A stretch of DNA of 33,103 nucleotides, from positions 1-33,103 of the forward strand of contig JAAZBK010000113.1 in the NCBI GenBank assembly GCA_012513855.1, written 5' to 3'. This document shows positions 16,901 to 26,724 of the stretch, piece by piece (within the stretch, counting starts at the first letter, position 1; every line of letters starts with the position of its first letter). The stretch is from Acidimicrobiales bacterium. GTDB lineage: Bacteria; Actinomycetota; Acidimicrobiia; Acidimicrobiales; Iamiaceae. The notes under the pieces were generated by a model. The model was not told where the DNA came from, ran no database searches, and saw nothing but the letters and a program-made list of their open reading frames with translations. The translations under genes were made by a program, and so were the position numbers.

Positions 16901-16959
16901 TCGGCGGAGACTCCGCCGTACTCAGCCGATCAGCAGCAACTCGACCGGAGCCCTCATGA
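13921..16959 (+). CDS. MFS carrier fused to two ABC ATPases (MFS-LivF-LivG)
   Basis: One uninterrupted 1012-residue frame holds three modules. Residues about 35-440 are a major facilitator with about 12 helices, including LNMADELDRSAFVVLLPDIR and the loop QLADRSDRVRIAL (motif A-like). Residues about 470-695 are a LivF-type ATPase: Walker A GTNGAGKST (504-512), signature LSGGQQQ (606-612), Walker B with D630-E631, and LVEQS in place of the H-loop, which is normal for LivF. A variable linker (about 700-743) follows. Residues about 745-985 are a LivG-type ATPase: Walker A GPNGAGKTT (779-787), a divergent signature LSTGS (896-900), Walker B D920-E921 and H-loop H954. Both ATPases look competent. 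The gene overlaps its neighbours by ATGA at both ends, so it supplies both ATPases of the HAAT importer. What the MFS part does is unknown. Confidence 0.92.
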   Translation: MTDTVETVSDDEELPGEAMPGEAGPPKRFGGRLLDSSWLGAAGWYPLAVLFGLNMADELDRSAFVVLLPDIRDHFGLDNSGILWVVALAGAAALLLTVPIAQLADRSDRVRIALAGAAIWAAFSLGTGFALTMWMLVIMRSGSAIGQAVVFPTHNSLIADFYPIASRPKVYSWHRAANSIGSILGLLIGAGLASVFDWRAPFLVFAVPTILLVIAGLRLSDPGRGHFERQASDLGIDPGLEEPPPSFAEAIRMVWTVRSLRRIFTALPFLAASIVGFASLASLQYAETFDLEELGRAWANVPVQLVELAGVVLGARLTSKAFAKGGPSAIFNVLGVAAVVASVLAVGFALAPNVGTAIALHGLVAGTLVIVGPGVMASLSLAIPPRARAIGFSVGALWVLPGLLVIPFVGWIGDAHGFRWGLLAMPPVFLVGGFLIASVRSVIDDDIAQVWTGAATRAQMIKDRADGKLPLLSVRNLQVAYGDVRILFGVDLDVEEGQIIALLGTNGAGKSTLLKAISGVAPAHRGAVVFDGRDITHAPPDEIAPLGVAQVPGGQGTFPSLTVAENLRVAGWQIRGDEATRAARVDDALELFPVLRQRLDDPAADLSGGQQQMLALAMAFLTRPKLLMIDELSLGLAPVVVEQLLDVVRSLRDQGTTIILVEQSVNVALTVADTAYFMEKGEIRFHGPTAELLDRPDVLRSVFLAGAGSRLTSNASDGDRDTEPTPVAEAPVGRPASAGDAEQTPALRVSDVGISFGGIRAVSQVTFDVDPGEVVGIIGPNGAGKTTLFDLISGFLASDTGEVRLAGVDVSTLPPHRRAGLGLGRSFQDSKLFPSLTVEETLLVALERWLDVRDPINAALRMPAHVDSETVARHRVDELIDLLGLEAFRTKFVGELSTGSRRVVDLGCVLAHEPSLVLLDEPSSGIAQREAEALGPLLLRIRDSLNASIVVIEHDMSLISSISDRLVALDQGRLVTQGEPAEVLAHPEVVASYLGGDSAVLSRSAATRPEPS

Positions 16960-18659
16960 CCCCCCGGACCTCCACGCCGGCACCCCGCGCCTCGGCCCTC
17001 GCCCGATTCGGGCCGGTCACCGCGGTGGTGGCCGCCATCGCCCTCGTGGCCGTGCTCGCGTCGACCGGACGGTCGCCCGACGAGGTGAGCGCCGGCGAGA
17101 CGTCGACCACGGATGTCGTCACCGAGGCATCCGACATGCCCATCTCCTACGCCGAAGCGGTGGAGGAGGGGACCGTCGACGACTACGACTGGGGAGACGA
17201 GTGCGATCCCGAGACCGGCCGGGTCACGGTGCCGTCGAACTACTCGCCCCCGTGCCTGGTCGCCAGGGAGGGTGCGCCGGGGCTCAACACCGCTCAGGGC
17301 GTCACCGAGACCTCGGTGAAGGTCGTCATCTACGGAACGCCCGACGATGACCTGGCCGCGGCTCTCGGGGGTCAGATGGACCCCCCGGAGGTGCGGGCGG
17401 CGACATCCGAGAGCCTGATCCGCATCTTCGAGGACCGCTACGAGATGTGGGGTCGCACCATCGAGATCGTGCACATGAAGGGCAGCGGGTCAGACGAGAC
17501 CTCGGCCCGCGCCGACGCCATCAAGGTGGCCGAGGAGATCGGGGCGTTCGCCTCTCTGGGTGGCCCGAGCCAGCAGGGTGCGTACGCGGAGGCGCTGGCC
17601 GACCGCGGCGTGGTGTGCGTGGGCTGCGGCCTGTCGGTGCCGAACTCGACGTTCCTCGAGAACGATCCCTACATGTGGGCCAACCTGCCCACTCCTGAGC
17701 AGTACCTGATGATCCTGGGCGACTACCTGATCGAGCGCCTCAACAAGAAGCCGGCCATCCACGCGGGCGACCCTGCCATGCACACGCGGACGCGGGTGTT
17801 CGGCCACGTGAACTTCGAGCAGGACCCGCCGGTGTTCAAGGGCGTGAGCGAGGAGGCCGACAGGCGGGGCAAGGAGCGGGGCTACGAACCTGCGGTCCGG
17901 CTCACCTACCAGTTGGTGATCCCGGAACTGGCCGAGAAGGCCCGGGTGATCATCGGCCAGCTCAAGGACGCCGGGGTCACCACCGTGGTGTTCCTGGGAG
18001 ACCCGGTCATGCCCATGTACCTCACCCAGGCGGCCACCGACCAGGGCTACTTCCCCGAGTGGATCATCACGGGCACGGTCCTCACCGACACCACCACCTT
18101 CGGTCGCCAGTACGACCAGCAGCAGTGGTCGCACGCGTTCGGCCTGTCGCCGCTGCCGCTGCGGACCGACCCGGCCCAGGGCGAGGCCCGTCGCCTGCAC
18201 CGCTGGTACTACGGCGAGGAACCGCCGTCGATCCGCAACGCTGCGGTCATCTACGAGCCCATCCGGGTGCTGATGCTGGGCCTCCACATGGCCGGACCCA
18301 ACCTCACCCCCGAGACGTTCCGCGACGGCCTGTTCGCCTACCCGCCGTCGGGCGACTCGCCCACCCAGCCGCAGATCTCCTTCGGCAACCACGGCTTCCA
18401 CGCCGACCCCGACCACCTGGCGGTCGACGACATGGTCGAGGTCTGGTGGGACGCCGAAGCCACCGGCAAGGACGAACAGGAGAAGGACGGCACCGGGATG
18501 ATGCGCTACGCCAAGGGCGGACAGCGCTACCTCCCCGGTGAGATGCCCAAGGAAGACGTCTACGCCTTCCAGGTGGAGGGATCGGTGATATCGGCCGACG
18601 ACATCCCCGCCGACGACCTCCCGCCCGACTATCCGTCCCCCGCCGAGACCGGTGGCTGA
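16956..18659 (+). CDS. HAAT-type periplasmic substrate-binding protein
   Basis: A 567-residue binding protein of the Leu/Ile/Val-binding (type I periplasmic fold) class, translationally coupled to the MFS-ATPase gene by an ATGA overlap. One hydrophobic segment near residues 22-45 (ARFGPVTAVVAAIALVAVLAS) is followed by an acidic linker and then the ligand-binding domain. That domain starts near TSVKVVIYGTPDDD and includes GAFASLGGPSQQGAYAEAL, FGHVNFEQ and VVFLGDPVMPMYLTQAATDQGYFPEW (in part: VFLGDPVMPMYLTQAA). No lipobox cysteine follows the hydrophobic segment, so the protein is either anchored by an uncleaved helix or released by signal peptidase I. It is longer than the typical 380-420 residues of LivJ-like proteins. 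The ligand cannot be told. Confidence 0.85.
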   Translation: MTPRTSTPAPRASALARFGPVTAVVAAIALVAVLASTGRSPDEVSAGETSTTDVVTEASDMPISYAEAVEEGTVDDYDWGDECDPETGRVTVPSNYSPPCLVAREGAPGLNTAQGVTETSVKVVIYGTPDDDLAAALGGQMDPPEVRAATSESLIRIFEDRYEMWGRTIEIVHMKGSGSDETSARADAIKVAEEIGAFASLGGPSQQGAYAEALADRGVVCVGCGLSVPNSTFLENDPYMWANLPTPEQYLMILGDYLIERLNKKPAIHAGDPAMHTRTRVFGHVNFEQDPPVFKGVSEEADRRGKERGYEPAVRLTYQLVIPELAEKARVIIGQLKDAGVTTVVFLGDPVMPMYLTQAATDQGYFPEWIITGTVLTDTTTFGRQYDQQQWSHAFGLSPLPLRTDPAQGEARRLHRWYYGEEPPSIRNAAVIYEPIRVLMLGLHMAGPNLTPETFRDGLFAYPPSGDSPTQPQISFGNHGFHADPDHLAVDDMVEVWWDAEATGKDEQEKDGTGMMRYAKGGQRYLPGEMPKEDVYAFQVEGSVISADDIPADDLPPDYPSPAETGG

Positions 18660-18663
18660 TCGG

Positions 18664-18669
18664 TACGAT
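18664..18669 (+). promoter_or_regulatory. -10 box of a probable leaderless arsC transcript
   Basis: TACGAT (TAnnnT) lies 7 bases before the arsC ATG at 18677, and no Shine-Dalgarno is present. Transcription would start at or next to the start codon. No convincing -35 box was found. Confidence 0.4.
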
Positions 18670-18676
18670 CGGCTCC

Positions 18677-19033
18677 ATGGCTGATCTCACCGTGTTCCAC
18701 AACCCGAACTGCTCGACCTCTCGCTACGCCATGGACGAGGTGGCCTCGGCCGGAGCCGATGCTGAGGTGGTGCAGTACCTGAAGGCGCCGCTGGATCGCC
18801 AGGGCATCCTCGATCTGATCGCCAAGCTGGAGGACCCGCCGGCCGACCTGGTCCGCAAGGACGGGTTCTTCAAGGAGCAGGGGCTGGACGAGGCCGACTA
18901 CACCACGCCCGAGGCCGTGGCCGACCTGCTGGTCGAGCACCCCCGCCTCATGCAGCGCCCCGTGCTGGTGAAGGGCGACAAGGCCATCATCGGCCGCCCC
19001 AAGGACCGGGTGCCCGCTTTCATCGCAGGCTGA
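18677..19033 (+). CDS. arsC: Arsenate reductase, glutaredoxin-coupled ArsC type
   Basis: Reduces arsenate to arsenite using a thiol co-substrate. It has 118 residues. The catalytic cysteine is C12 in HNPNCSTSR, and the arsenic-binding arginines R60, R94 and R107 all fall at the same numbers as in E. coli ArsC. This argues for a true reductase rather than a Spx or YffB-like relative. No ars regulator or arsenite efflux pump is adjacent, so it acts alone here or with distant partners. A TAnnnT box 7 bases upstream suggests a leaderless mRNA. It converges on lon. Confidence 0.85.
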   Translation: MADLTVFHNPNCSTSRYAMDEVASAGADAEVVQYLKAPLDRQGILDLIAKLEDPPADLVRKDGFFKEQGLDEADYTTPEAVADLLVEHPRLMQRPVLVKGDKAIIGRPKDRVPAFIAG

Positions 19034-19034
19034 C

Positions 19035-19050
19035 CCGGTCCTCGGACCGG
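19035..19050. terminator. Hairpin between convergent arsC and lon
   Basis: CCGGTC (19035-19040), loop CTCG and GACCGG (19045-19050) form a compact GC-rich stem in the 22-bp gap between the two convergent stop codons. There is no T-tract. It is plausibly a bidirectional terminator of the GC-rich, U-poor kind. Confidence 0.45.
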
Positions 19051-19055
19051 CTAGC

Positions 19056-21701
<2,646 letters not shown>

Positions 21702-21733
21702 GGAGGGACCTCCTGGAAGTGCTGTGGAACTTC

Positions 21734-21762
21734 AACAACGCTATCCAGGAAGTTGACATTCC
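21734..21762 (-). promoter_or_regulatory. SigR/SigH-like promoter of lon
   Basis: On the reverse strand GGAAT (21762-21758), an 18-bp spacer and GTTGTT (21739-21734) match the thiol-oxidative-stress ECF sigma consensus GGAAT-N18-GTT of Streptomyces SigR and mycobacterial SigH. Proteases including Lon are known members of such regulons. Transcription would begin near 21727, about 26 nt before the start codon, with a strong SD in between. Confidence 0.5.
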
Positions 21763-21772
21763 CTCGCTCAAG
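21752..21772. promoter_or_regulatory. HAIR-like element (HspR operator type) at the lon promoter
   Basis: GTTGACA (21752-21758), 7 bases and GCTCAAG (21766-21772) agree with the HspR inverted repeat CTTGAGT-N7-ACTCAAG at 10 of 14 positions with the exact spacing: 6/7 in one arm and 4/7 in the other. It overlaps the GGAAT box. HspR is known to control lon in Streptomyces. One degenerate arm makes this uncertain. Confidence 0.35.
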
Positions 21773-21904
21773 TTTCGTGATGTTCAACCAAAGCCGAGCG
21801 ATGTCGGCCCCTACCGTCTGCCGCCGTCCGTGTCCGGCGTGCCCGGACGCCCAGGGGCGGGTTGGCGTGGCATTTCGGCATGGTGCCATCGTCCTCGCCC
21901 GCCG

Positions 21905-21910
21905 TAGGGT
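21905..21910 (+). promoter_or_regulatory. -10 box of a probable leaderless DUF2889 gene transcript
   Basis: TAGGGT lies 6 bases before the GTG at 21917. GGGAGG overlaps the start codon itself and so cannot act as a normally spaced SD. Confidence 0.4.
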
Positions 21911-21916
21911 CGGGAG

Positions 21917-22921
21917 GTGGCCATCCGTCCCGCTCCGCTCGTGCCCGGGCCCAGACGTCCGCTGGTCGACGGCGGGGACCTGCCCGCCGGCGGGGTGCGG
22001 CGCACCACCACCATCGACACCCTCCGTCCGATCGATCCACCGGGTCCCGCGGTGCTCGCGCTCAGCGGGCGCGACGTGGCGCTCGACGCCGCCGGCACCG
22101 TGGTCCACGCAGGGACGGCCGACTTCTCGGCCGAGGTGGACACCACCGGCGTGGTCACCTCGATCGCCGGCGATCTGCCCGACCACCTGCTCCGGCCACT
22201 CGTCGGAGCCAGCGTTCGAGCCGGTTTCGGCGGGCTGGTGGCCAGGAGCATCCCAAACGAGATGGAGCACCGGACGCTGGCGGCGTCGCTGCTCGAAGAC
22301 CTCTCGGGCGGCTACTTCGTGTCGGGCACCGTGCTGTTGTGGGCGGGTGAGAACGCCATCGACGACGCCGGGCTCGAACTGGTCTCCGACATGCAGGGCG
22401 ATGTCTGCGCGGGCTGGCGGCGAGACGGCCAGCAGTTCACACACCTCGCCGAGAACCTGGAGATCGCCTCTCCCAGCGGCGCGCCGGCCCCCGACCTGGC
22501 AGCCACCGCCGGGTCCGTCGGCTGGCACGAGGTCGACTCCCTGGCTCCCCACACCCATCGGAGGGCGCGTCGGCTCGACCTGGTGCCGACCCACGACGGG
22601 CTTCGGCTCTCGGCCCACTTCCGCGACTCGGTGGCCGACGGCGATTCGGAACTGGTGCTGCACGAGTACCGGGTCGACGCGGGCGTCGACCCGGAGGGGA
22701 AGGTGACGGCCGTGACGGTGGCAGCGCTGGTCCTGCCGTGGGCGGAGTGCCCGGCGGCTGTCGCCAGCGCTCAGCGGGTGGTGGGCGAGCGCCTCGCCGA
22801 TCTACCCACGTTCATGCGGCGCGGGCTCGTGGGTGCGGAGACCTGTACGCACCTGAACACCACCCTCCGGGCGCTAGCCGATGCCATCGCCCTGGACGAG
22901 GTTCGTCAGGCGCTCTCCTGA
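21917..22921 (+). CDS. DUF2889 family protein
   Basis: A 334-residue soluble protein without signal peptide or membrane helix. The opening GGVRRTTTIDTLRP, the central GELVLHEYRV-like segment (SELVLHEYRVDAG) and the C-terminal WAECPAAVASAQRVVG...CTHLNTTLRALADA match the DUF2889 family. The end carries its conserved Cys-x-His motif and a second conserved Cys about 40 residues earlier. No biochemical function is established for the family as far as I know; the Cys/His pattern would allow metal or cluster binding, but this is a guess. The gene is convergent with sufU and their coding ends overlap by 16 bp. GTG 21917 fits a leaderless start after TAGGGT. Confidence 0.75.
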   Translation: MAIRPAPLVPGPRRPLVDGGDLPAGGVRRTTTIDTLRPIDPPGPAVLALSGRDVALDAAGTVVHAGTADFSAEVDTTGVVTSIAGDLPDHLLRPLVGASVRAGFGGLVARSIPNEMEHRTLAASLLEDLSGGYFVSGTVLLWAGENAIDDAGLELVSDMQGDVCAGWRRDGQQFTHLAENLEIASPSGAPAPDLAATAGSVGWHEVDSLAPHTHRRARRLDLVPTHDGLRLSAHFRDSVADGDSELVLHEYRVDAGVDPEGKVTAVTVAALVLPWAECPAAVASAQRVVGERLADLPTFMRRGLVGAETCTHLNTTLRALADAIALDEVRQALS

Positions 22922-23409
22922 GCCTCGCTGATGCCCTGGGCGAGGGTGTTCCAGGCCAGGGTGGCGCACTTGATGCGGACGGGGAACTTGACCACGCCGC
23001 GCAGCGCTTCCAGGTCGCCCAGCTTGACCTCCTCGAACGCGGCCAGGGCCGCTTCGTCGGGGATCTCCTCGCCGGACTCGCCCTCGGCGTCGAGGCTCGA
23101 CTCGTGCACCGACATCATGGCCTTGAACGCCTTGGTCAGATCCTCGACCTCGGCCACCGTCTTGCCCTTCACCGCGGCCGACATCATCGAGGCCGACGAC
23201 TGGCTGATGGAGCAGCCGGTTCCGCCGATGCGGATGTCGGTGACGGTGCCAGCGTCGTCGAGGTCCAGGAAGACCACGATCTCGTCGCCGCACAGGGGGT
23301 TGAAGCCTTCGGCCCGGTGGGCCGGGGGGACCTCCAGCTCGCCCCGGTTGCGGGGGTTGCGGTAGTGGTCGAGGATGATCTCCCGGTAGAGATCCTCGAG
23401 TCCTGGCAT
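22906..23409 (-). CDS. sufU: SufU-type sulfur-transfer protein
   Basis: Takes persulfide sulfur from the SufS active-site cysteine and passes it to the SufBCD scaffold; it is the Gram-positive counterpart of SufE. It has 167 residues. The zinc/thiol residues are C40 and D42 (NPLCGDE), C66 (GTGCSISQ) and C148 (RIKCATLAW). The opening LEDLYREIILDHYRNPRNRG is diagnostic. Between C66 and C148 is an acidic stretch (SSLDAEGESGEEIPDEAAL) that makes it about 20 residues longer than the Bacillus protein. It lies 39 bp downstream of sufS in the reverse-strand operon. Its 3' end overlaps the convergent DUF2889 gene. Confidence 0.94.
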   Translation of the reverse strand: MPGLEDLYREIILDHYRNPRNRGELEVPPAHRAEGFNPLCGDEIVVFLDLDDAGTVTDIRIGGTGCSISQSSASMMSAAVKGKTVAEVEDLTKAFKAMMSVHESSLDAEGESGEEIPDEAALAAFEEVKLGDLEALRGVVKFPVRIKCATLAWNTLAQGISEAQESA

Positions 23410-23448
23410 TGGTGGGCCTCGCAGTTGTGGGTCGAGACGGCGTGGCCG

Positions 23449-24680
23449 TCAGAACGAGAAGAAGCTTGCCGCGTCGGCCAGTGCCTCGGCCAACGCATCG
23501 ACGTCGTCGGTGTCGTTGTAGACGTAGAACGACGCCCGAGCGGTGGCACCGACGCCAAGCACCTTCATCAGGGGCTTGGCGCAGTGGTGCCCGGGACGGA
23601 CGCACACGGCGTGCTCGTCCATGACCTGGGAGAGGTCGTGGGGGTGGATGCCGTCGACCGCCATCGACAACACGCCGCCCCTGGCGGCCGGCTCGGCGGG
23701 ACCGTGGATGGTGAGCTTGTCGCCCAGGCGCTCGGTGAGCGTGCGCATGGCGTGGGCGGTGAGGGTGACCTCGTGCTCGCGGACGGCCTCCATGCCGAGG
23801 CCCTCGAGGTAGTCGATGGCCGCGTGGAGGCCGATGGTCTCGGCGATGGGCGGCGTGCCGGCCTCGAACTTGGCCGGCAGCTCGGCCGGGGTGAAGCCGT
23901 CGAGGCGGACGTCGAGGATCATGCCGCCGCCACCGAGGAACGGCGGCATGGCGTCGAGCAGCTCCTCGCGCCCCCACAGGACGCCGATGCCGGTGGGCCC
24001 GAGCATCTTGTGGCCCGAGAAGGCAGCGAAGTCGACGCCGAGGTTTGCGACGTCGGTGGGGAGGTGCGGAACGTACTGGCAGGCGTCGAGCACCACGATG
24101 GCGCCGGCGTCGTGTGCTGCCGCGGTGATCTCCCGCACCGGCGTGAGCGTGCCGGTGACGTTGGACATGGCGGTGAGCGCCACCACCTTCACGCCGTCGA
24201 GCAGGCGCGGCAGGTCGGTGAGGTCGAGCTGGGCGTCGGCGGTGAGCGGGATCCAACGGATCTCGAAGCCCTTCTCGGCCTGCAGCTGGAACCAGGGGAC
24301 GATGTTGGCGTGGTGCTCGAGCTGGGTGATGAGCACGGCGTCGCCCGGGCCCAGGTTGGCCGCGCCCCAGGAGCGAGCCACCAGGTTGAGCGACTCGGTG
24401 GCGTTCTTGGTGAAGATGACCTCGGTGGCCGGGCGAGGTGCTCCGATGAAGCGACCCACCCGGATCCGGGCGCCCTCCATGGCGTTGGTGGCGGCCTCGG
24501 CGATCTCGTAGACGCCACGGTGCACGTTGGCGTTGATGGTCTCGTAGTAGGTGCTCATCGCCTCGAGCACCGAGGTGGGCTTCTGCGAGGAGGCGGCGGA
24601 GTCGAGGAACACCAGCCGTCGGCCCTTGACCTCGCGTTCGAGGATCGGGAAGTCGGCGCGGACCTTCTGGGCGTCGAACG

Positions 24681-24684
<4 letters not shown>
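23449..24684 (-). CDS. sufS: Cysteine desulfurase SufS
   Basis: PLP-dependent enzyme that removes sulfur from cysteine as a persulfide for Fe-S assembly. It has 411 residues from ATG 24684, which overlaps the sufC2 stop (ATGA). The opening VRADFPIL and LVFLDSAASSQKP are standard. The PLP lysine is K226 in FSGHKMLGPTG, and the catalytic cysteine is C368 in RPGHHCAKPL, in the short-loop group II arrangement that needs SufU or SufE for full activity. A longer in-frame reading exists upstream but only covers sufC2 in another frame. SufU follows directly, giving a matched donor-acceptor pair. The ligand residues are all intact. Confidence 0.96.
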
Positions 24685-25442
<758 letters not shown>

Positions 25443-25452
25443 GGGCGTCAGT

Positions 25453-25479
25453 GTATTAGCACTATGGCGATAGTGGTTA
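25453..25479 (-). promoter_or_regulatory. Promoter and dyad operator of sufC2-sufS-sufU
   Basis: CACTAT (25460-25465) and ATAGTG (25470-25475) are perfect inverted repeats around GGCG. The wider arms (25456-25465 and 25470-25479) match at 8 of 10 positions. On the reverse strand an extended -10, TGC-TAATAC (TAATAC at 25458-25453), directly follows the dyad, which fills the position between -10 and -35. No good -35 is seen. This suits a regulator that grips the spacer, as Rrf2- or MerR-type proteins do. The regulator is not in the window. The site is an AT-rich island between divergent sufC2 and msrA. Confidence 0.5.
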
Positions 25480-25554
25480 TTTCGCCGGATCACCGAGGCG
25501 AGCCCGACGGGTGAGCCCAGAACCACCAGCCCGAACCACCAGGAGGCGAGTCCG

Positions 25555-26202
25555 ATGTGGACCAGGACCAAGCCCGACATGCCAACCGCCGAGACGGCCA
25601 TCGCCGGCCGTGACGAACCGCTGTTCTCCATCTCGGGCATCCACGCGGTGAACGGGAACAGCTTCCTGCCGCCCCACCCCGATGGGATGGAGACGGCCGT
25701 GTTCGGCATGGGTTGCTTCTGGGGAGCCGAGCGCCTGTTCTGGCGGTTGCCGGGCGTCCACGCCACCGCCGTCGGCTACTCGGGCGGGTTCACCGCCAAC
25801 CCCACCTACGAGGAGACGTGCTCGGGCCGCACCGGCCACACCGAGGCGGTGCTCGTGGTGTTCGACCCCGAGGCCGTCTCCTACCGGGATCTGCTCCAGG
25901 TGTTCTTCGACGAGCACGACCCCACCCAGGGCATGAGGCAGGGGAACGACGTCGGCAGCCAGTACCGCTCGGCCATCTACACCACCACCCCGGATCAGGC
26001 CCGCGCCGCCGAGGCAGCCCGGGCTGCGTTCGACGCCGCGCTGGCCGATGCCGGCCGACCCCCCGTGACCAGCGAGATCGCTCCGGCCGGGCCGTTCTAC
26101 TTCGCCGAGGAGTACCACCAGCAGTACCTGCACAAGGTGCCCAACGGCTACTGCGGCCTCCAGGGCACGGGCGTCACCTGCGCCATCCCCCAACCGTCCT
26201 GA
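25555..26202 (+). CDS. msrA: Peptide methionine (S)-S-oxide reductase MsrA
   Basis: Repairs the S-epimer of methionine sulfoxide in proteins. It has 215 residues from ATG 25555, with AGGAGG upstream. The catalytic cysteine is C54 in [10 protein letters not shown]. Probable resolving cysteines are C200 and C209 in the C-terminal [13 protein letters not shown], as in the E. coli-like subclass with a C-terminal recycling tail. GYSGG, GRTGHTE and the [21 protein letters not shown] block are typical. An N-terminal extension of about 45 residues precedes the domain. The gene is divergent from the sufC2 operon across a 112-bp gap that includes its dyad operator, and msrB follows 37 bp later. Confidence 0.95.
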   Translation: MWTRTKPDMPTAETAIAGRDEPLFSISGIHAVNGNSFLPPHPDGMETAVFGMGCFWGAERLFWRLPGVHATAVGYSGGFTANPTYEETCSGRTGHTEAVLVVFDPEAVSYRDLLQVFFDEHDPTQGMRQGNDVGSQYRSAIYTTTPDQARAAEAARAAFDAALADAGRPPVTSEIAPAGPFYFAEEYHQQYLHKVPNGYCGLQGTGVTCAIPQPS

Positions 26203-26239
26203 CCACCCGCCCCGCGCGCTCAAGTCCCGAAGGAGTCCC

Positions 26240-26668
26240 ATGACCGGATCAGCCGAGACCGACGGCCTCAAGCCCATCGCCGCCAACGACGACGAGTGGC
26301 GGGCCCGCCTGAGCCCCGAGCAGTACGCGGTGCTTCGCGAATCGGGCACCGAGCGCCCCTTCACCGGGGCCTACACCGACGTCACCGACGACGGCCTGTA
26401 CCGCTGCGCGGCGTGCGGCAACCCGTTGCACACCAGTGAGAGCAAGTTCCACTCCGGGTGCGGTTGGCCGAGCTTCACCGAGGCCATCTCGCCCGACGCC
26501 GTCACCCTGATCGAGGACAGGTCTCACGGGATGGTGCGCACCGAGGTCCGCTGCGCCCGCTGCGACTCGCACCTGGGCCACGTGTTCCCCGACGGCCCCC
26601 AGGACCGGGGCGGGATGCGCTACTGCATCAACAGCGTCGCCATCGACCTGGAGAAGGCCGACAGCTAG
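26240..26668 (+). CDS. msrB: Peptide methionine (R)-S-oxide reductase MsrB
   Basis: Repairs the R-epimer of methionine sulfoxide, complementing MsrA. It has 142 residues from ATG 26240 with AAGGAG 5 bases upstream. The structural zinc site is C56/C59 (CAAC) and C105/C108 (CARC); the catalytic cysteine is C129 in [18 protein letters not shown] (C74) and [10 protein letters not shown] are family hallmarks. Together with msrA it forms a two-gene repair operon next to Fe-S assembly genes, a sensible pairing under oxidative stress. Confidence 0.96.
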   Translation: MTGSAETDGLKPIAANDDEWRARLSPEQYAVLRESGTERPFTGAYTDVTDDGLYRCAACGNPLHTSESKFHSGCGWPSFTEAISPDAVTLIEDRSHGMVRTEVRCARCDSHLGHVFPDGPQDRGGMRYCINSVAIDLEKADS

Positions 26669-26712
26669 CCCGCGCCAGCCTCCGCGGCTGGGGCACCCGG
26701 TGCGTCGGCCGG

Positions 26713-26718
26713 TACGGT
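26713..26718 (+). promoter_or_regulatory. -10 box of a probable leaderless TPR gene transcript
   Basis: TACGGT lies exactly 6 bases before the GTG at 26725, with no Shine-Dalgarno sequence. No clear -35 box was found. Confidence 0.4.
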
Positions 26719-26724
26719 CGATGC

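Noticed and set aside
21753-21781. TTGACA on the forward strand as a -35 box for the DUF2889 gene
   Set aside because: No acceptable -10 lies 16-19 bp downstream, and the site is 140 bp from the start; the sequence is better explained as part of the lon control region.
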